A stretch of 29,187 nt of DNA from positions 1 through 29,187 of the forward strand of contig SFGF01000046.1 in NCBI GenBank assembly GCA_004556655.1, read 5' to 3'. Origin of the DNA: Lachnospiraceae bacterium. Its GTDB lineage: Bacteria > Bacillota > Clostridia > Lachnospirales > Lachnospiraceae. Below the pieces are notes generated by a model. That model had not been told where the DNA came from, searched no databases, and saw nothing but the letters and a program-made list of their open reading frames with translations. The position numbers and the translations under genes are program-made. Below are positions 7,534 through 16,493 of this stretch, piece by piece. Numbering within the stretch: position 1 is the stretch's first letter; each line of letters opens with the position of its first letter.

Positions 7534-8522
7534 TACGTTCCCTCCAATTTATATTCTTTTCTTACTTTTCCATCTGTTACTGTGAACACGATATTACCTA
7601 CCGGAACCCCCATGGAAATCCCTGTGATATGGTCACGCCCTCCGACAATATCACCGATCGCAACATCAATACCGAGGGCTTCGATATCCATTTCAAACGA
7701 CTTATAATCCATGAGTTCTTTCAGCTTCTCAATCCCGGATTTTTCTACATCTGCACTGTCGGTCGATGTGTTCTCATAGAAATATTCCACCTCATCAATC
7801 CCAGTGTAATACTGCGTCTTTCCGATACTGCCATCTTCCTGGACATACAGATGGATGATATTACGTTCCTGCAGCTCACCCTTTCCTCCGATGATCAGAT
7901 GGTTCACGCCGTTCCTCTTATCGGTTGCACGGAAATTCAACCTGCTATCCTGTGAAAGCTCCAACTCTGATGTATAGTCAACGATTGGCACCGCCTGCAC
8001 TTCTACCCAACCAACACCGTTTGGATCGCCTTCATTGTATCTGATGTCAATCCGATATCCCACGGACTTCAACAGTTTGACAATGCCGTCCAGAAGCGTG
8101 CAGAACCGTTCAAACTGCCAGTTTTCTACCGTTACCCCAGTATCTGCATCAGGAACGATAAAAACCCCACTGAACCGCGGTTCAATGAGATTTCTTAAAA
8201 TCGCATTCAGCTCCCCGGATACCGTATAATAATCCTGTCCATCCGGCGGAACGATTACTTTGTTGGCCAGCATTCCCCGCCAAGTATATCCCTGCCAGGT
8301 TATGGCGTTATCCGAAGTACTAGAAATGAGTTTTCCAAGGATTCCTCCGTACTCTGTGTCCGAAGCAAATATCCTGCATCCATAGTCCATACTGTTATCA
8401 TAGTCCTCTGCAGATACGGTTACTTCGAAATCACGTTCGCCATCGTTTAGTTCCATGTCCAGAGAGCAGTCTTGTAATTCCTTAACCTGCCTGCCCTCCG
8501 GATTTGTCAGCTGGATCACCAT
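7533..8522 (-). CDS. Siphovirus tail protein, ReqiPepy6 Gp37-like
   Basis: The 329-aa protein has the look of the Gp37-like/tail-associated family: a compact beta domain at the N-terminus (MVIQLTNPEGRQVKELQDCSLDMEL), a segment ITWQGYTWRGMLANKVIVPPDG, and a later region LNHLIIGGKGE-like (VNHLIIGGKGELQERN). It lies directly after the distal tail gene with a 7-base overlap and before the fibres, the place of the Tal/baseplate hub protein. No peptidase or lysozyme domain is visible, unlike many Tal proteins. Confidence 0.75.
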   Translation of the reverse strand: MVIQLTNPEGRQVKELQDCSLDMELNDGERDFEVTVSAEDYDNSMDYGCRIFASDTEYGGILGKLISSTSDNAITWQGYTWRGMLANKVIVPPDGQDYYTVSGELNAILRNLIEPRFSGVFIVPDADTGVTVENWQFERFCTLLDGIVKLLKSVGYRIDIRYNEGDPNGVGWVEVQAVPIVDYTSELELSQDSRLNFRATDKRNGVNHLIIGGKGELQERNIIHLYVQEDGSIGKTQYYTGIDEVEYFYENTSTDSADVEKSGIEKLKELMDYKSFEMDIEALGIDVAIGDIVGGRDHITGISMGVPVGNIVFTVTDGKVRKEYKLEGT

Positions 8523-9343
8523 TTCGGTTCACTCCTCTCTATGTACAATGTAATGTCAAACCCGAACGTCCCAGACCAGTCAATGTCAAGAAGTCCGCTC
8601 GGAATCTTTTCGAATATTGATGGCTGGAACTGCCGGCTGTTGTATACACTTACCGTGGTGCCGTTGGCTAGATGCTTGATCACTGTATTGTCCCGGCTAT
8701 CGATCACCAGATATTCGTTCGCTTCAAGAGATGTGAACACCTGTCTGGGATAACCGTTGATCAATACCCTGGGATTCTCACATGGTCCATAGATGGTCAT
8801 CTTGAAATGGCTGGATGCATAGTGATCAATGTTCCACTGTTCAAAACCGGTCTTACTTTCCGCAAAATCAAACGGAAAATCAAACGGGAAATCAAGTCCG
8901 CCTGCAGTCGCAGACGAAGAGGATTGTGCGAAGAACTGATGGGATTCTTCGTGGATCCAGCACGGATTTACTGGAATAATCCTTATTTCATTATCCAGCA
9001 TACAATCCGTATCTTCCCATTCTGTTTTTGCAGATGCAATAACATAACACGTCTGATAGGACCCCTGAAAATACAATCTTCCAGGAATCTGACTAGCAAT
9101 GTCTTTTTCAAATACATCATGCAGACGATTCAGGTTATCGTAATATTCCTGTTCATTTGACCCGCACACGGATATTGTCAGATAACGCTCTTTCAGGACA
9201 TTTTTAATTTCCATGATGCGGTTCTGGGTTTCTGTATAGCTTTTCTCATAATCCGCGAAATCACCAGTCTGCATCCAGTATGGCCAACTGGTAAAATCAA
9301 TCTTACTGCTCCGATCTCCACTAAGATAATATATGCTTAACAT
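8516..9343 (-). CDS. Distal tail protein (Dit-like)
   Basis: The 275-aa protein lies directly after the tape measure gene and overlaps it by 7 bases. It shows the Sipho_tail/Dit pattern: an N-terminal belt-ring-forming part with IMEIKNVLKERYLTISVCGSN and NRLHDVFEKDI..PGRLYFQGSY, then a C-terminal galectin-like beta domain with PGxVINGYPRQVF-type strands (NPRVLINGYPRQVFTS) and VIKHLANGTTVSVYNS. Dit forms the hexameric hub linking tail tube and baseplate. A repeated FPFDFPFDF motif in the middle is typical of linkers in this family. Confidence 0.8.
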   Translation of the reverse strand: MLSIYYLSGDRSSKIDFTSWPYWMQTGDFADYEKSYTETQNRIMEIKNVLKERYLTISVCGSNEQEYYDNLNRLHDVFEKDIASQIPGRLYFQGSYQTCYVIASAKTEWEDTDCMLDNEIRIIPVNPCWIHEESHQFFAQSSSSATAGGLDFPFDFPFDFAESKTGFEQWNIDHYASSHFKMTIYGPCENPRVLINGYPRQVFTSLEANEYLVIDSRDNTVIKHLANGTTVSVYNSRQFQPSIFEKIPSGLLDIDWSGTFGFDITLYIERSEPKW

Positions 9344-12300
9344 TTCACTTCCCTCACCAGCCTTCCGAATGATCTTTCGCCTACTTTTACACTCACATTC
9401 TCCATTTCATCTGCAAAACGGTCTGCCAGACGGTCTGCAATTCGATTTATGGTAGCTGTATCAATAGATTCTGTTGATTTATCGTAGGTTCCTACAGTAT
9501 TGTTTCTTCGAATTGTTGTTTCTGTAGAAATTCTTCTTATATTAAAATCAAACGCACTTCTCATACTGCTGAGCAGTTCGGATGGATTAATTTTCATGAT
9601 ATCTGTTACATTTTTTACGGCTTTCTCAATTCCAGTAGACCCTTTTTCAACATCCAGCTCAATACCTTTATCAAACATCCGTCCAATATAACCACCGACC
9701 CTGGAAGGTGAGTGAATCTGCAGGTTTGCTTTCGCTGCTCTGGCCGCCGCATTGGCTACTGCTGCCGCAGCCGCCGCAACTCCACCTTCGCCTGCACGAA
9801 TCCCCCTGGCTATACCATTGGAAAATTGAGTGCCGATATTATATCCAGAACCGCCAAATCCGCTGAGTGCTGATTTAGCCGTATTTCCTATTGCTGTTGC
9901 CGCACTGAAAACGGAGCCGTTCTGACTGCGTACCCCGGTGGAAAAAGAATTACCGAATAACCTTCCCTGCGTCTGCGAATTGCTCCCCAAGTCGCAGGAT
10001 GCCAATGCTTTTATTACACTGGTCCCCAATCCTTTCGTAGTACTGACTGCTGTAGGTGTCATGGAACGGATGGCTGAGCAGAGCATCGTGACTGCATTTT
10101 TTGCCTGGGATTGGAAATTGCTACTCAAATTTGATGATTTAAGACCGGTTATAGTTGATTTACCTATATTGCTTCCGGCACTATTCATCTTTCCTGAATA
10201 TGACTGCACATGAGCATACATGCCTGTCAAGGCTTTCCCAATCAATGATATACCTGTGCTTTGCATATTTGATTTTTTCAAACCATTAGCAAATGCATCA
10301 GCTATTTTCACACCAATACTATCCATGTTTTTCGAAGAATCAGATAGGCTTTCTATGAGGTTCTGCATAACATTCGAACCGCTTTCAGCCAGCCGATCTG
10401 AATTGCTTTCCAGTCCTTGAATCGCACCGTCTATGACATATCCCATCATTTCTTCTGTTTTCCATGATGGGGAATGGACTCCCAACTCTTCATTTAAACG
10501 CTGAAGAAAATTTCCGGCTGTAGCCTGCGCCTGGGTCAACAAGGCTGGTTCATTATTACGGAATCCATCCACCATGCCCTGCAAAGTATTTGTCATAGAT
10601 TCTTTTGTGTCATCCGGAAGACTATCCCAGTTTTCTATAATTGAATCTATTGCCGATTGAGTTTCAGTATCTAATTGTCCTCCGTATAATGATGTCTGGG
10701 CAACCATGGAAAGCCATGCTCCTACCTGTTCTGCATTAGCATCATTCAAACTGTCAGCTAACCCAGAACGTATTTGAGCAAGTTTTTCTTCATGCTCTGT
10801 TTCGGCATTTTCGATTTGAGCATTATAGGTAATAGTTGCTGTTATTGCATCCGCTTTGTAGTTATTTGACTGCTCTCCGTAATCCGCTTCAATCTGTTCA
10901 AGTGCTTGCTTATGTCTTTTATTCTCTTCCAACTCCAATGCGTTCATTTCTGCAACATTTTGCAACCACTCATTTCCAGAAGTCATCCTGTCAGAATAAC
11001 CCTGTTGAATAATTGCTAATGTATCTGCGCATTGTTTATTTGCCGCATCTACTGCCTGTTGATATGCTTTAGCGGAAGCTTCACACTGTTGTTCATACCA
11101 TTCCTGATTGTATTGTGCATCAGTACCAAGCATCTGTTTATTAATTGCGTTTGTTTCATTCATCTGCTCATAGGCCTTAGAAACAACAGCATCTTTAGTC
11201 TCGTAGGCACTGTTCATTATTGTTTGAGCAGATGCAGCATATCCTTCTGCTGTTCCATCATAAGTATTTTTCAGGGCTTCTGCTGATGTTTGAACAGCTT
11301 CCTGATATGCTTGCTGATACGCAAGTTCCTGTGCTGTAAGTTCTCTCATTTGAGCAAATAATTCGTCCAGACGGTCAATCTCCGTCTGCGTAAGCTTACG
11401 CCGTTCTTCCGTTGCTTTTTCAGCTATGGACGTAATCTCGCTTTGAATTTCATCCATTTTTTGAGAACATTCCTGTTGCTTTTCTGTTGAAACAATCAAG
11501 CTTTCATTAAATCCATCAAAAATAGAGCCAGCGCTTGAAATTCCATTTTGGAATTCAATAGCTTTTTGCGATATTTTGTCCCAAGAAGAACCAAGTTCAT
11601 CATTAGCATCCTTAAGCTCATTTGTACTATTCCCCTGCAATGCCATTGCTGATGATAATGCAACTATAGCTGCAGTAATTCCCGCGATTACAACACCTGC
11701 AGTATTTAAGCTCATTGCTGTATTCAGCGCCTGCTGAGCTGCGGTAACTGCATCAATAGTAGCAACTACACCCTTATACGAAGCAAAAGCCGCTGCTGCA
11801 CCAATAGCCAACGGAGCAATTGATTCCAGGTTATCTCCAAGAAAATCAATTCCTGAAACTAAAGGCGGAAGTGCCACTTTTGCAGTAGTTGAAATCACCT
11901 TGCTGAGTGATGTGATCGCACGTTCTGTAGTATTAACTGCTTTATCCAATCCACCATTTTTGAACGACTTTTTAATAGCGTCTATGCTCTCCTGAGCAGG
12001 CTTCTGCAATCCTTTAGGCAATAATTTAACTAATCCATCACTTAATGCTTTTACAATTTCTTTTGCTGATGTCTTTAATTTTCTCTTATTTTTTGATATA
12101 CCTCTCACAAAAGCTTCAATCAAATCGGTTGATGCATCTACCATATCTGGTGCAGATTCTGCTATTTTGATAGCCAGTTGTGCAATAATATCTCCGGACT
12201 TGTCAACTGCTGCTTCCAGTCCGCCGTTCGTGAACGCATCCGATAACTGATCAATATAGGTTATGCCTTCCTCAACAGCATCCTTCATATCATCCTGCAC

Positions 12301-13335
12301 AGTTTCGTAAAACTGTATTCCCAGACCCTCTATTGCAGACTTTGCCAGTGTGATTTTTCCCTGCAGATTATCATTCATGGTATCAGCCATTTTCTGTGCA
12401 GCACCATCGCAATTATAAATTGCTTCTTTCAGATTGCTGAAATCATCGTCCGAAGCATTTACGATAGCCAGAAGCCCTGACATTGCTTCCTGACCTGCGA
12501 GTGATACAGCCATCTGTGCCTTTTCCGCTTTTGATAATCCCGAAAAACCATTACGCAGATCTCCTATAACCTCATCTAATGATTTCATATTACCGGAAGA
12601 ATCCACCAGAGAAATGCCCAGTTCTTTCATAGCAGCTTCTACTTCGTCAGTCGGTTTTGCAAGACGAGAGAGCATTGCACGAAGCGAGGTGCCTGCATGG
12701 CTCGCTTTGATTCCACTGTTTGCCATCAGACCAATCGCTGTAGCGCAATCCTCTGCTGAATATCCAAGTGCTCCCGCAACAGGCGCCACATACTTAAATG
12801 TCTCTCCCATCATTGAGACATTGGTATTTGCGTTGCTGGAAGCAGACGCCAGAATATTTGCAAATCTGGAAGAATCTGCAGCTTCCAATCCAAAAGCCGT
12901 CAGTGCATCTGTCACAATATCCGAAGTTGTTGCAAGATCTTCACCGGAAGCAGCCGCCAAATTCATAATACCTGCAATACCGTCCAGCATGTCTTCTGTC
13001 TTCCACCCAGCCATTGCCATATACTGGAATGCTTCTGCAGATTCTGTAGCACTGAACTTTGTTGTAGCACCCATCTCTTTTGCTCTTTCAGTAAGCTGAT
13101 CAATCTGGGATGCTGTAGCGCCTGAAATAGCTTCTACTTTTGACATGGCAGATTCAAAATCAGAACCAACTTTTATCGCATATCCACCAGCTCCAACAAG
13201 AGCCGTGCTTACTCCACCGATTACTGCCATTGTAGATTTCAATCCTGTACTTGCAAGACTGTATATTTTTCCTATTCCTTTTTCAATACCGGACGTGTCT
13301 ATCCCGGTCTCAATTACAATTTTACCGTCAGACAT
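9337..13335 (-). CDS. Tape measure protein
   Basis: I placed the start at ATG 13335 (MSDGKIVIETGIDTSG) because AGGTGG lies six bases upstream. An in-frame extension to 13383 would run into a terminator hairpin and lacks a ribosome site. The product is 1332 aa. The N-terminal third is a PhageMin_Tail/TP901-type domain (SKVEAISGATASQIDQL, AEAFQYMAMAGWKTEDML, SLAGQEAMSGLLAIV). A hydrophobic segment follows near residues 510-570, then a long Gln/Glu/Ala coiled coil, and C-terminal Ser/Gly-rich repeats with two NLQIHSPSR-type motifs. At about 1.5 angstroms per residue, the known rule for these proteins, the tail would be about 200 nm. No peptidase domain is seen. Confidence 0.92.
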   Translation of the reverse strand: MSDGKIVIETGIDTSGIEKGIGKIYSLASTGLKSTMAVIGGVSTALVGAGGYAIKVGSDFESAMSKVEAISGATASQIDQLTERAKEMGATTKFSATESAEAFQYMAMAGWKTEDMLDGIAGIMNLAAASGEDLATTSDIVTDALTAFGLEAADSSRFANILASASSNANTNVSMMGETFKYVAPVAGALGYSAEDCATAIGLMANSGIKASHAGTSLRAMLSRLAKPTDEVEAAMKELGISLVDSSGNMKSLDEVIGDLRNGFSGLSKAEKAQMAVSLAGQEAMSGLLAIVNASDDDFSNLKEAIYNCDGAAQKMADTMNDNLQGKITLAKSAIEGLGIQFYETVQDDMKDAVEEGITYIDQLSDAFTNGGLEAAVDKSGDIIAQLAIKIAESAPDMVDASTDLIEAFVRGISKNKRKLKTSAKEIVKALSDGLVKLLPKGLQKPAQESIDAIKKSFKNGGLDKAVNTTERAITSLSKVISTTAKVALPPLVSGIDFLGDNLESIAPLAIGAAAAFASYKGVVATIDAVTAAQQALNTAMSLNTAGVVIAGITAAIVALSSAMALQGNSTNELKDANDELGSSWDKISQKAIEFQNGISSAGSIFDGFNESLIVSTEKQQECSQKMDEIQSEITSIAEKATEERRKLTQTEIDRLDELFAQMRELTAQELAYQQAYQEAVQTSAEALKNTYDGTAEGYAASAQTIMNSAYETKDAVVSKAYEQMNETNAINKQMLGTDAQYNQEWYEQQCEASAKAYQQAVDAANKQCADTLAIIQQGYSDRMTSGNEWLQNVAEMNALELEENKRHKQALEQIEADYGEQSNNYKADAITATITYNAQIENAETEHEEKLAQIRSGLADSLNDANAEQVGAWLSMVAQTSLYGGQLDTETQSAIDSIIENWDSLPDDTKESMTNTLQGMVDGFRNNEPALLTQAQATAGNFLQRLNEELGVHSPSWKTEEMMGYVIDGAIQGLESNSDRLAESGSNVMQNLIESLSDSSKNMDSIGVKIADAFANGLKKSNMQSTGISLIGKALTGMYAHVQSYSGKMNSAGSNIGKSTITGLKSSNLSSNFQSQAKNAVTMLCSAIRSMTPTAVSTTKGLGTSVIKALASCDLGSNSQTQGRLFGNSFSTGVRSQNGSVFSAATAIGNTAKSALSGFGGSGYNIGTQFSNGIARGIRAGEGGVAAAAAAVANAAARAAKANLQIHSPSRVGGYIGRMFDKGIELDVEKGSTGIEKAVKNVTDIMKINPSELLSSMRSAFDFNIRRISTETTIRRNNTVGTYDKSTESIDTATINRIADRLADRFADEMENVSVKVGERSFGRLVREVKC

Positions 13336-13360
13336 ACTATGCCACCTATCATTTTTGAAT

Positions 13361-13390
13361 AACAAAAGAGAGCCTGTTTCCAAGCTCTCT
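13361..13390 (-). terminator. Terminator between the accessory genes and the tape measure gene
   Basis: The 7-bp perfect stem AGAGAGC/GCTCTCT with a 10-base loop is followed by TTTTGTTATT. It follows the lipoprotein gene stop (13408) and precedes the tape measure start (13335), in the middle of the tail module, so late transcription must pass it. Confidence 0.8.
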
Positions 13391-13407
13391 TAATTCTAAT
13401 AACCGTT

Positions 13408-14091
13408 TTATTTTTTCGTAATAGTAAACATAACTGTAGGAAATGTTACTTGATTAATTTTATATTCTCCAATCTCCAACTCGTAAATTTCATCTGAAAC
13501 CATGCTAGCAATGCTTCCTATCTCCTGTTCGGTGAAGCCAAAATCTGAAAGATAGATAACACTTGCCAATAATTCAGTATAAGATTCTATATCATTTTCG
13601 GCAGATAAAGACAACATTTTAAATTCTTTGCTATCCAAATCATATGTGAAATTTAGACTTGTTCCTGTTCTTGTTTCATATGAAACATTAAAAATCCCAT
13701 CGTCTGCTCTTGCAGATGAAACATTTAAATCTGGTAATTGTGTTCCACCGGCTTTTACTATATTCTCCGGTAATTGAACTGTTATGATATCGACAATGAT
13801 ACTGGTGATTTCTTCTTGATTCTTCAATCTTTGTTCTGCAATTGCTTCTTCATTTTCATTATCTGATGCTTCAACATTTTCCTGCTCTTTTTCAACCCCT
13901 ACTTCTTCATGAACAGTATCTGGGTTCTCATTATTCTTCTTTTCACTGCATCCAGTAACACACAGACATAATAATACCAGTAAACCCAGTATCTTTTTCT
14001 TTACCGCTGATTTTCCCAAGTATTCACTGCACTTGTAGCTTCTTTCGTTTTGATCACCATTTAATTCACCGCATTTTGGGCACTCTTTCAT
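13408..14091 (-). CDS. Degenerate zinc-ribbon membrane/lipoprotein, accessory gene in the tail module
   Basis: I placed the start at ATG 14091, eight bases after GAGGAGG; the longer frame to 14172 has no ribosome site. The 227-aa protein begins with a zinc-ribbon remnant (C4, C7, C21, with the fourth Cys replaced by Tyr24). A hydrophobic stretch (34-45) ends in the lipobox-like VTGC (Cys48). An acidic linker follows, then a globular domain of about 130 residues. The result is a membrane-anchored outer-surface domain, either a lipoprotein or a type II membrane protein. It sits between tail genes, is AT-rich, and has a terminator behind it, as for a moron. Superinfection exclusion is a reasonable guess from this context only. 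Confidence 0.7.
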   Translation of the reverse strand: MKECPKCGELNGDQNERSYKCSEYLGKSAVKKKILGLLVLLCLCVTGCSEKKNNENPDTVHEEVGVEKEQENVEASDNENEEAIAEQRLKNQEEITSIIVDIITVQLPENIVKAGGTQLPDLNVSSARADDGIFNVSYETRTGTSLNFTYDLDSKEFKMLSLSAENDIESYTELLASVIYLSDFGFTEQEIGSIASMVSDEIYELEIGEYKINQVTFPTVMFTITKK

Positions 14092-14121
14092 AAAGGCTTC
14101 CTCCTCTGTATTAATACAGAA

Positions 14122-14130
14122 ATCATACCA
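14122..14130 (-). promoter_or_regulatory. Possible extended -10 promoter for the lipoprotein gene
   Basis: The minus strand reads TGG-TATGAT about 30 bases before the ATG at 14091, an extended -10 element. No good -35 hexamer is placed 16-18 bases upstream, so this is a weak call. Confidence 0.3.
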
Positions 14131-14266
14131 CATTATTCCGAAGGAATCCATAAGCAGTAACAACATTTTCACACGATAAATAACTACATATTTCTACGAT
14201 TCTTCTACCATTTACTTCACATTCGAAACTGGGGCTCATTTTGAACCCCACATCAATTTGAGCCAT
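14123..14266 (-). CDS. Possible 47-aa small ORF
   Basis: The frame runs from ATG 14266 (MAQIDVGFKMSPSFECEV) to TGA at 14125-14123 in the gap between the Rha gene and the lipoprotein gene. The peptide looks protein-like, with alternating polar and hydrophobic residues and FLRNNVV at the end, but the ribosome site is weak (GGTGC, about six bases upstream). A hairpin GGGGTTC/GAGCCCC (14231-14249) lies inside it. It may be a remnant of a gene displaced by the accessory insertion. Confidence 0.25.
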   Translation of the reverse strand: MAQIDVGFKMSPSFECEVNGRRIVEICSYLSCENVVTAYGFLRNNVV

Positions 14267-14301
14267 GGTACTGCACCAAGAAGAAATAAGAATCATATTA
14301 A

Positions 14302-14949
14302 CTATGCTGCAATTCGTGTCGTATTTGTGGTCTGGATAAATGTCTTAATCTGATCGTATCCCCATCCGCAATCTACCAATCCGCTTACCAGACATTCCAT
14401 TGATTGTACTGCCTTCAAGTCTTCCACAGATAAATAGTCGCGGAGATTATCTTTCTTTCCAATTCCAAATTCCTCTCGTAGCTGCTTTGCGTTCTTTCCG
14501 AACAACACCTTGTAGATACAGTTTGTATAAGTAGAATATGCATGTCCGTGCATTCTTTCATTTTCTGCTGACTGCTGCAATGCCTTTGTCAGTGACTGCC
14601 TTACTGCAATGCCTTTTTCTCTTTCAATCAGCTTTCCCTGTAATGTACGTTCCATTGCATTGAACTGTTTGATGTATGCTTCTTTGAATTTCATAGCCTT
14701 ATCACCAGTATATCCCATAACTAAAAGAGTAAATCCATCTCTTGTTATCAAATACATCGGCTGTTTTTTATTCTGGCTGTTTATATATGAGGACTCGGCG
14801 AAATTGCCGAGTCGAAATTCATTGCTACAATCGAGTTCACGGATATCTCTTAAGACCCTGGCATGCTCTTTTCCGAATGTATCTGCAACATCTAAACTAC
14901 TTACAACACTTACTTCTAATTTGTTAATCCTCTGTACTTCTACTAACAT
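14302..14949 (-). CDS. Rha-family phage regulator/antirepressor-like protein
   Basis: The 215-aa protein has an N-terminal Rha-type domain (about 10-95). Visible motifs are VVSSLDVADTFGKEHARVLRDI, here read as SSLDVADTFGKEHARVLRDI, then YINSQNKKQPMYLITRDGF, LLVMGYTGDKAMKFKEAYI and FNAME. A C-terminal helical part with a small all-alpha fold follows (NLRDYLSVEDLKAVQSMECLV). Rha proteins regulate phage lytic or lysogenic growth and normally sit with early or lysogeny genes. Here the gene interrupts the tail module between Gp15 and the tape measure. The ribosome site AAAGG is nine bases before ATG 14949. Confidence 0.85.
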   Translation of the reverse strand: MLVEVQRINKLEVSVVSSLDVADTFGKEHARVLRDIRELDCSNEFRLGNFAESSYINSQNKKQPMYLITRDGFTLLVMGYTGDKAMKFKEAYIKQFNAMERTLQGKLIEREKGIAVRQSLTKALQQSAENERMHGHAYSTYTNCIYKVLFGKNAKQLREEFGIGKKDNLRDYLSVEDLKAVQSMECLVSGLVDCGWGYDQIKTFIQTTNTTRIAA

Positions 14950-15040
14950 ATTACCAATCCTTTCCTATGGCTTATTTGTTATTTACTGCCGCATATTCAA
15001 TACGGGAGAACGCTTGCGTAAATTTCCACGTTATTTTCAA

Positions 15041-15649
15041 TCACAGATACGGTGTCGGGTCTCTTCCCTCTTTCAATGCCTTAATCAGTTCTTCATTTCT
15101 CTGATCTTTTACTGCCCGGATCTTGTAGTATCTCTGCAAAGCAGAGTAAACATCACGCATTTCCTTGCTGAGATTCTTATTTGTGGTATCTATCGTTCGG
15201 TAATCCATAATCCTGTGCAGTCTCGTATCTTCCGGAAGATCATCCAGCATGGCAATAAATTTCCACCAGTGGAGATGCGGAACTTCAAGCAAATCAATCC
15301 CATACACATCATTCCTACGGAACGCAGACCAGATTAACTCTCCATCTATGAAAAAATCAAACGGCTGATTACTGTTTACCCCGAGTAATTTATTTGATGG
15401 GCGATTACGTTTTTCCTCCCTGCCGCATTTTATAAACCAGTTCAGTGCAGATATGGCAGAAGAAATATCATCCGGAAAATCTCTGTAAATCACAATCTTC
15501 ATGCAACTTATAATTTCCGTGAGGTTATCCTCTTCAATCGTATCCATTTGTGCACTGTAACGCAAAATGGTGCGGAAATCCGTTTGAATAGGATATTCCA
15601 CACCTTGTACATTGATAGAATCTGGTAGTCTTTCAGTCAGAAAGTTCAT
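15041..15649 (-). CDS. Phage Gp15-like tail assembly protein (A118 type)
   Basis: I use ATG 15649 (MNFLTERLPDSINVQGVEYP), the conventional start of the Gp15 family; the frame is open a further six codons to a TTG at 15667. The 202-aa protein keeps the family signatures INTDFRT-like (IQTDFRTILRY), ISALNWFI and FDFFIDGELIWSAFRRNDVYGIDL. It precedes the tape measure gene in A118-like phages and is thought to be the T half of the tail chaperone. It overlaps the preceding gene in the +1 frame, so it might also be made as a frameshift fusion. The accessory insertion separates it here from the tape measure. Confidence 0.8.
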   Translation of the reverse strand: MNFLTERLPDSINVQGVEYPIQTDFRTILRYSAQMDTIEEDNLTEIISCMKIVIYRDFPDDISSAISALNWFIKCGREEKRNRPSNKLLGVNSNQPFDFFIDGELIWSAFRRNDVYGIDLLEVPHLHWWKFIAMLDDLPEDTRLHRIMDYRTIDTTNKNLSKEMRDVYSALQRYYKIRAVKDQRNEELIKALKEGRDPTPYL

Positions 15650-15983
15650 CATTACCATTACCGTCAATTGCCGCCATAAGACGCACCCTGGTCTGTTTCA
15701 AAATTTCATCCTGCCGGTTCTTCTCCTCAAGTAGATCAGCAAAAGCATTGGCACATACATTTAGATCATTTTCTTTGCCACAGATTTTTTCTCCAGTTCC
15801 GGCACCAAATACATAGTCAAATGCATTTTTAACGGATGTACACATAATACGAATCTGCTCAGCACCTTCTTTTCCTTCTGATGCCTCAGTGTCTTTTGAA
15901 ACGCTCTTCAGGGCTTTCATGATACGTTTATTTGATACTTCTTCCGCAATATTAAAAGATACCTCTACTCCATTAATTGTCAT
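15633..15983 (-). CDS. Tail assembly chaperone, G-like
   Basis: This 116-aa acidic helical protein begins MTINGVEVSFNIAEEVSNKR and lies between the tail tube gene and the Gp15 gene, the normal place for the tail chaperone G protein. A strong AGGAGG site precedes ATG 15983. Its end overlaps the start of the next gene, which lies in the +1 frame. Many siphophages make a G-GT frameshift fusion from such a pair. I see no classic slippery heptamer, so the frameshift is unproven here. Confidence 0.7.
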   Translation of the reverse strand: MTINGVEVSFNIAEEVSNKRIMKALKSVSKDTEASEGKEGAEQIRIMCTSVKNAFDYVFGAGTGEKICGKENDLNVCANAFADLLEEKNRQDEILKQTRVRLMAAIDGNGNDELSD

Positions 15984-15996
15984 GCCTTATTTCCTC

Positions 15997-16491
15997 CTAT
16001 GCCTGAGACGCTGTTGTTTCAGGAGTGAATTTCTTCGTTTCAGGATCGAAACTTCCGAATGTCCAATCACCTTTGCCAAGCAGATTTCCAGAACATGTGA
16101 TTTCTCCGTCACTATCGGTAAAATCCGCCACTTCAACGGCAACCGTTCGTTTTCTTGCAGGATACCCTTTCTCTCCTTTGGTCCCTGCCAAATCTACACG
16201 GATATATCCTGTTTCTGCATCTGTTCCAGTCTTCTCTCTTCTTCCGATTTCTGCAATATAGGAAATTGCTTCTTCTGATTCGATAAGATCGGATTCGAAC
16301 GGAGCAGACCAGTCGTATGATCCGATAGATTTTGTTGCGCTCTTATTATTTACATACCGTTTGCTTGTCGTCTGTGCAGACGGGGAATCATCGATCTTTG
16401 TAAAACCGGTACCCATCAAAACATAACTTTCACTTTCTGAAGTTCCTACATTCAAATAATCTGCTTCCTGATATCTCTGTTTAACTCCCAT
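15997..16491 (-). CDS. Major tail tube protein
   Basis: I placed the start at ATG 16491 (MGVKQRYQEADYLNVG), eight bases after AAGGAGA; an upstream in-frame TTG is less likely. The 164-aa, beta-rich, acidic protein has the typical features of A118/TP901-type tail tube subunits: an ATTSKRYVNNKSATKSIGSYDW-like stretch (SKRYVNNKSATKSIGSYDWS), IAYIAEIGR-like (EAISYIAEIGRREKTG) and a C-terminal LLGKGDWTFGSFDPETKKF. It overlaps no gene but follows the completion protein by a few bases and is followed by the chaperone genes. Confidence 0.8.
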   Translation of the reverse strand: MGVKQRYQEADYLNVGTSESESYVLMGTGFTKIDDSPSAQTTSKRYVNNKSATKSIGSYDWSAPFESDLIESEEAISYIAEIGRREKTGTDAETGYIRVDLAGTKGEKGYPARKRTVAVEVADFTDSDGEITCSGNLLGKGDWTFGSFDPETKKFTPETTASQA

Positions 16492-16493
16492 GG

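Noticed and set aside
9337..13383. Longer tape measure protein starting at 13383
   Set aside because: The extension has no ribosome site and runs through the terminator hairpin; ATG 13335 has AGGTGG in the right place.
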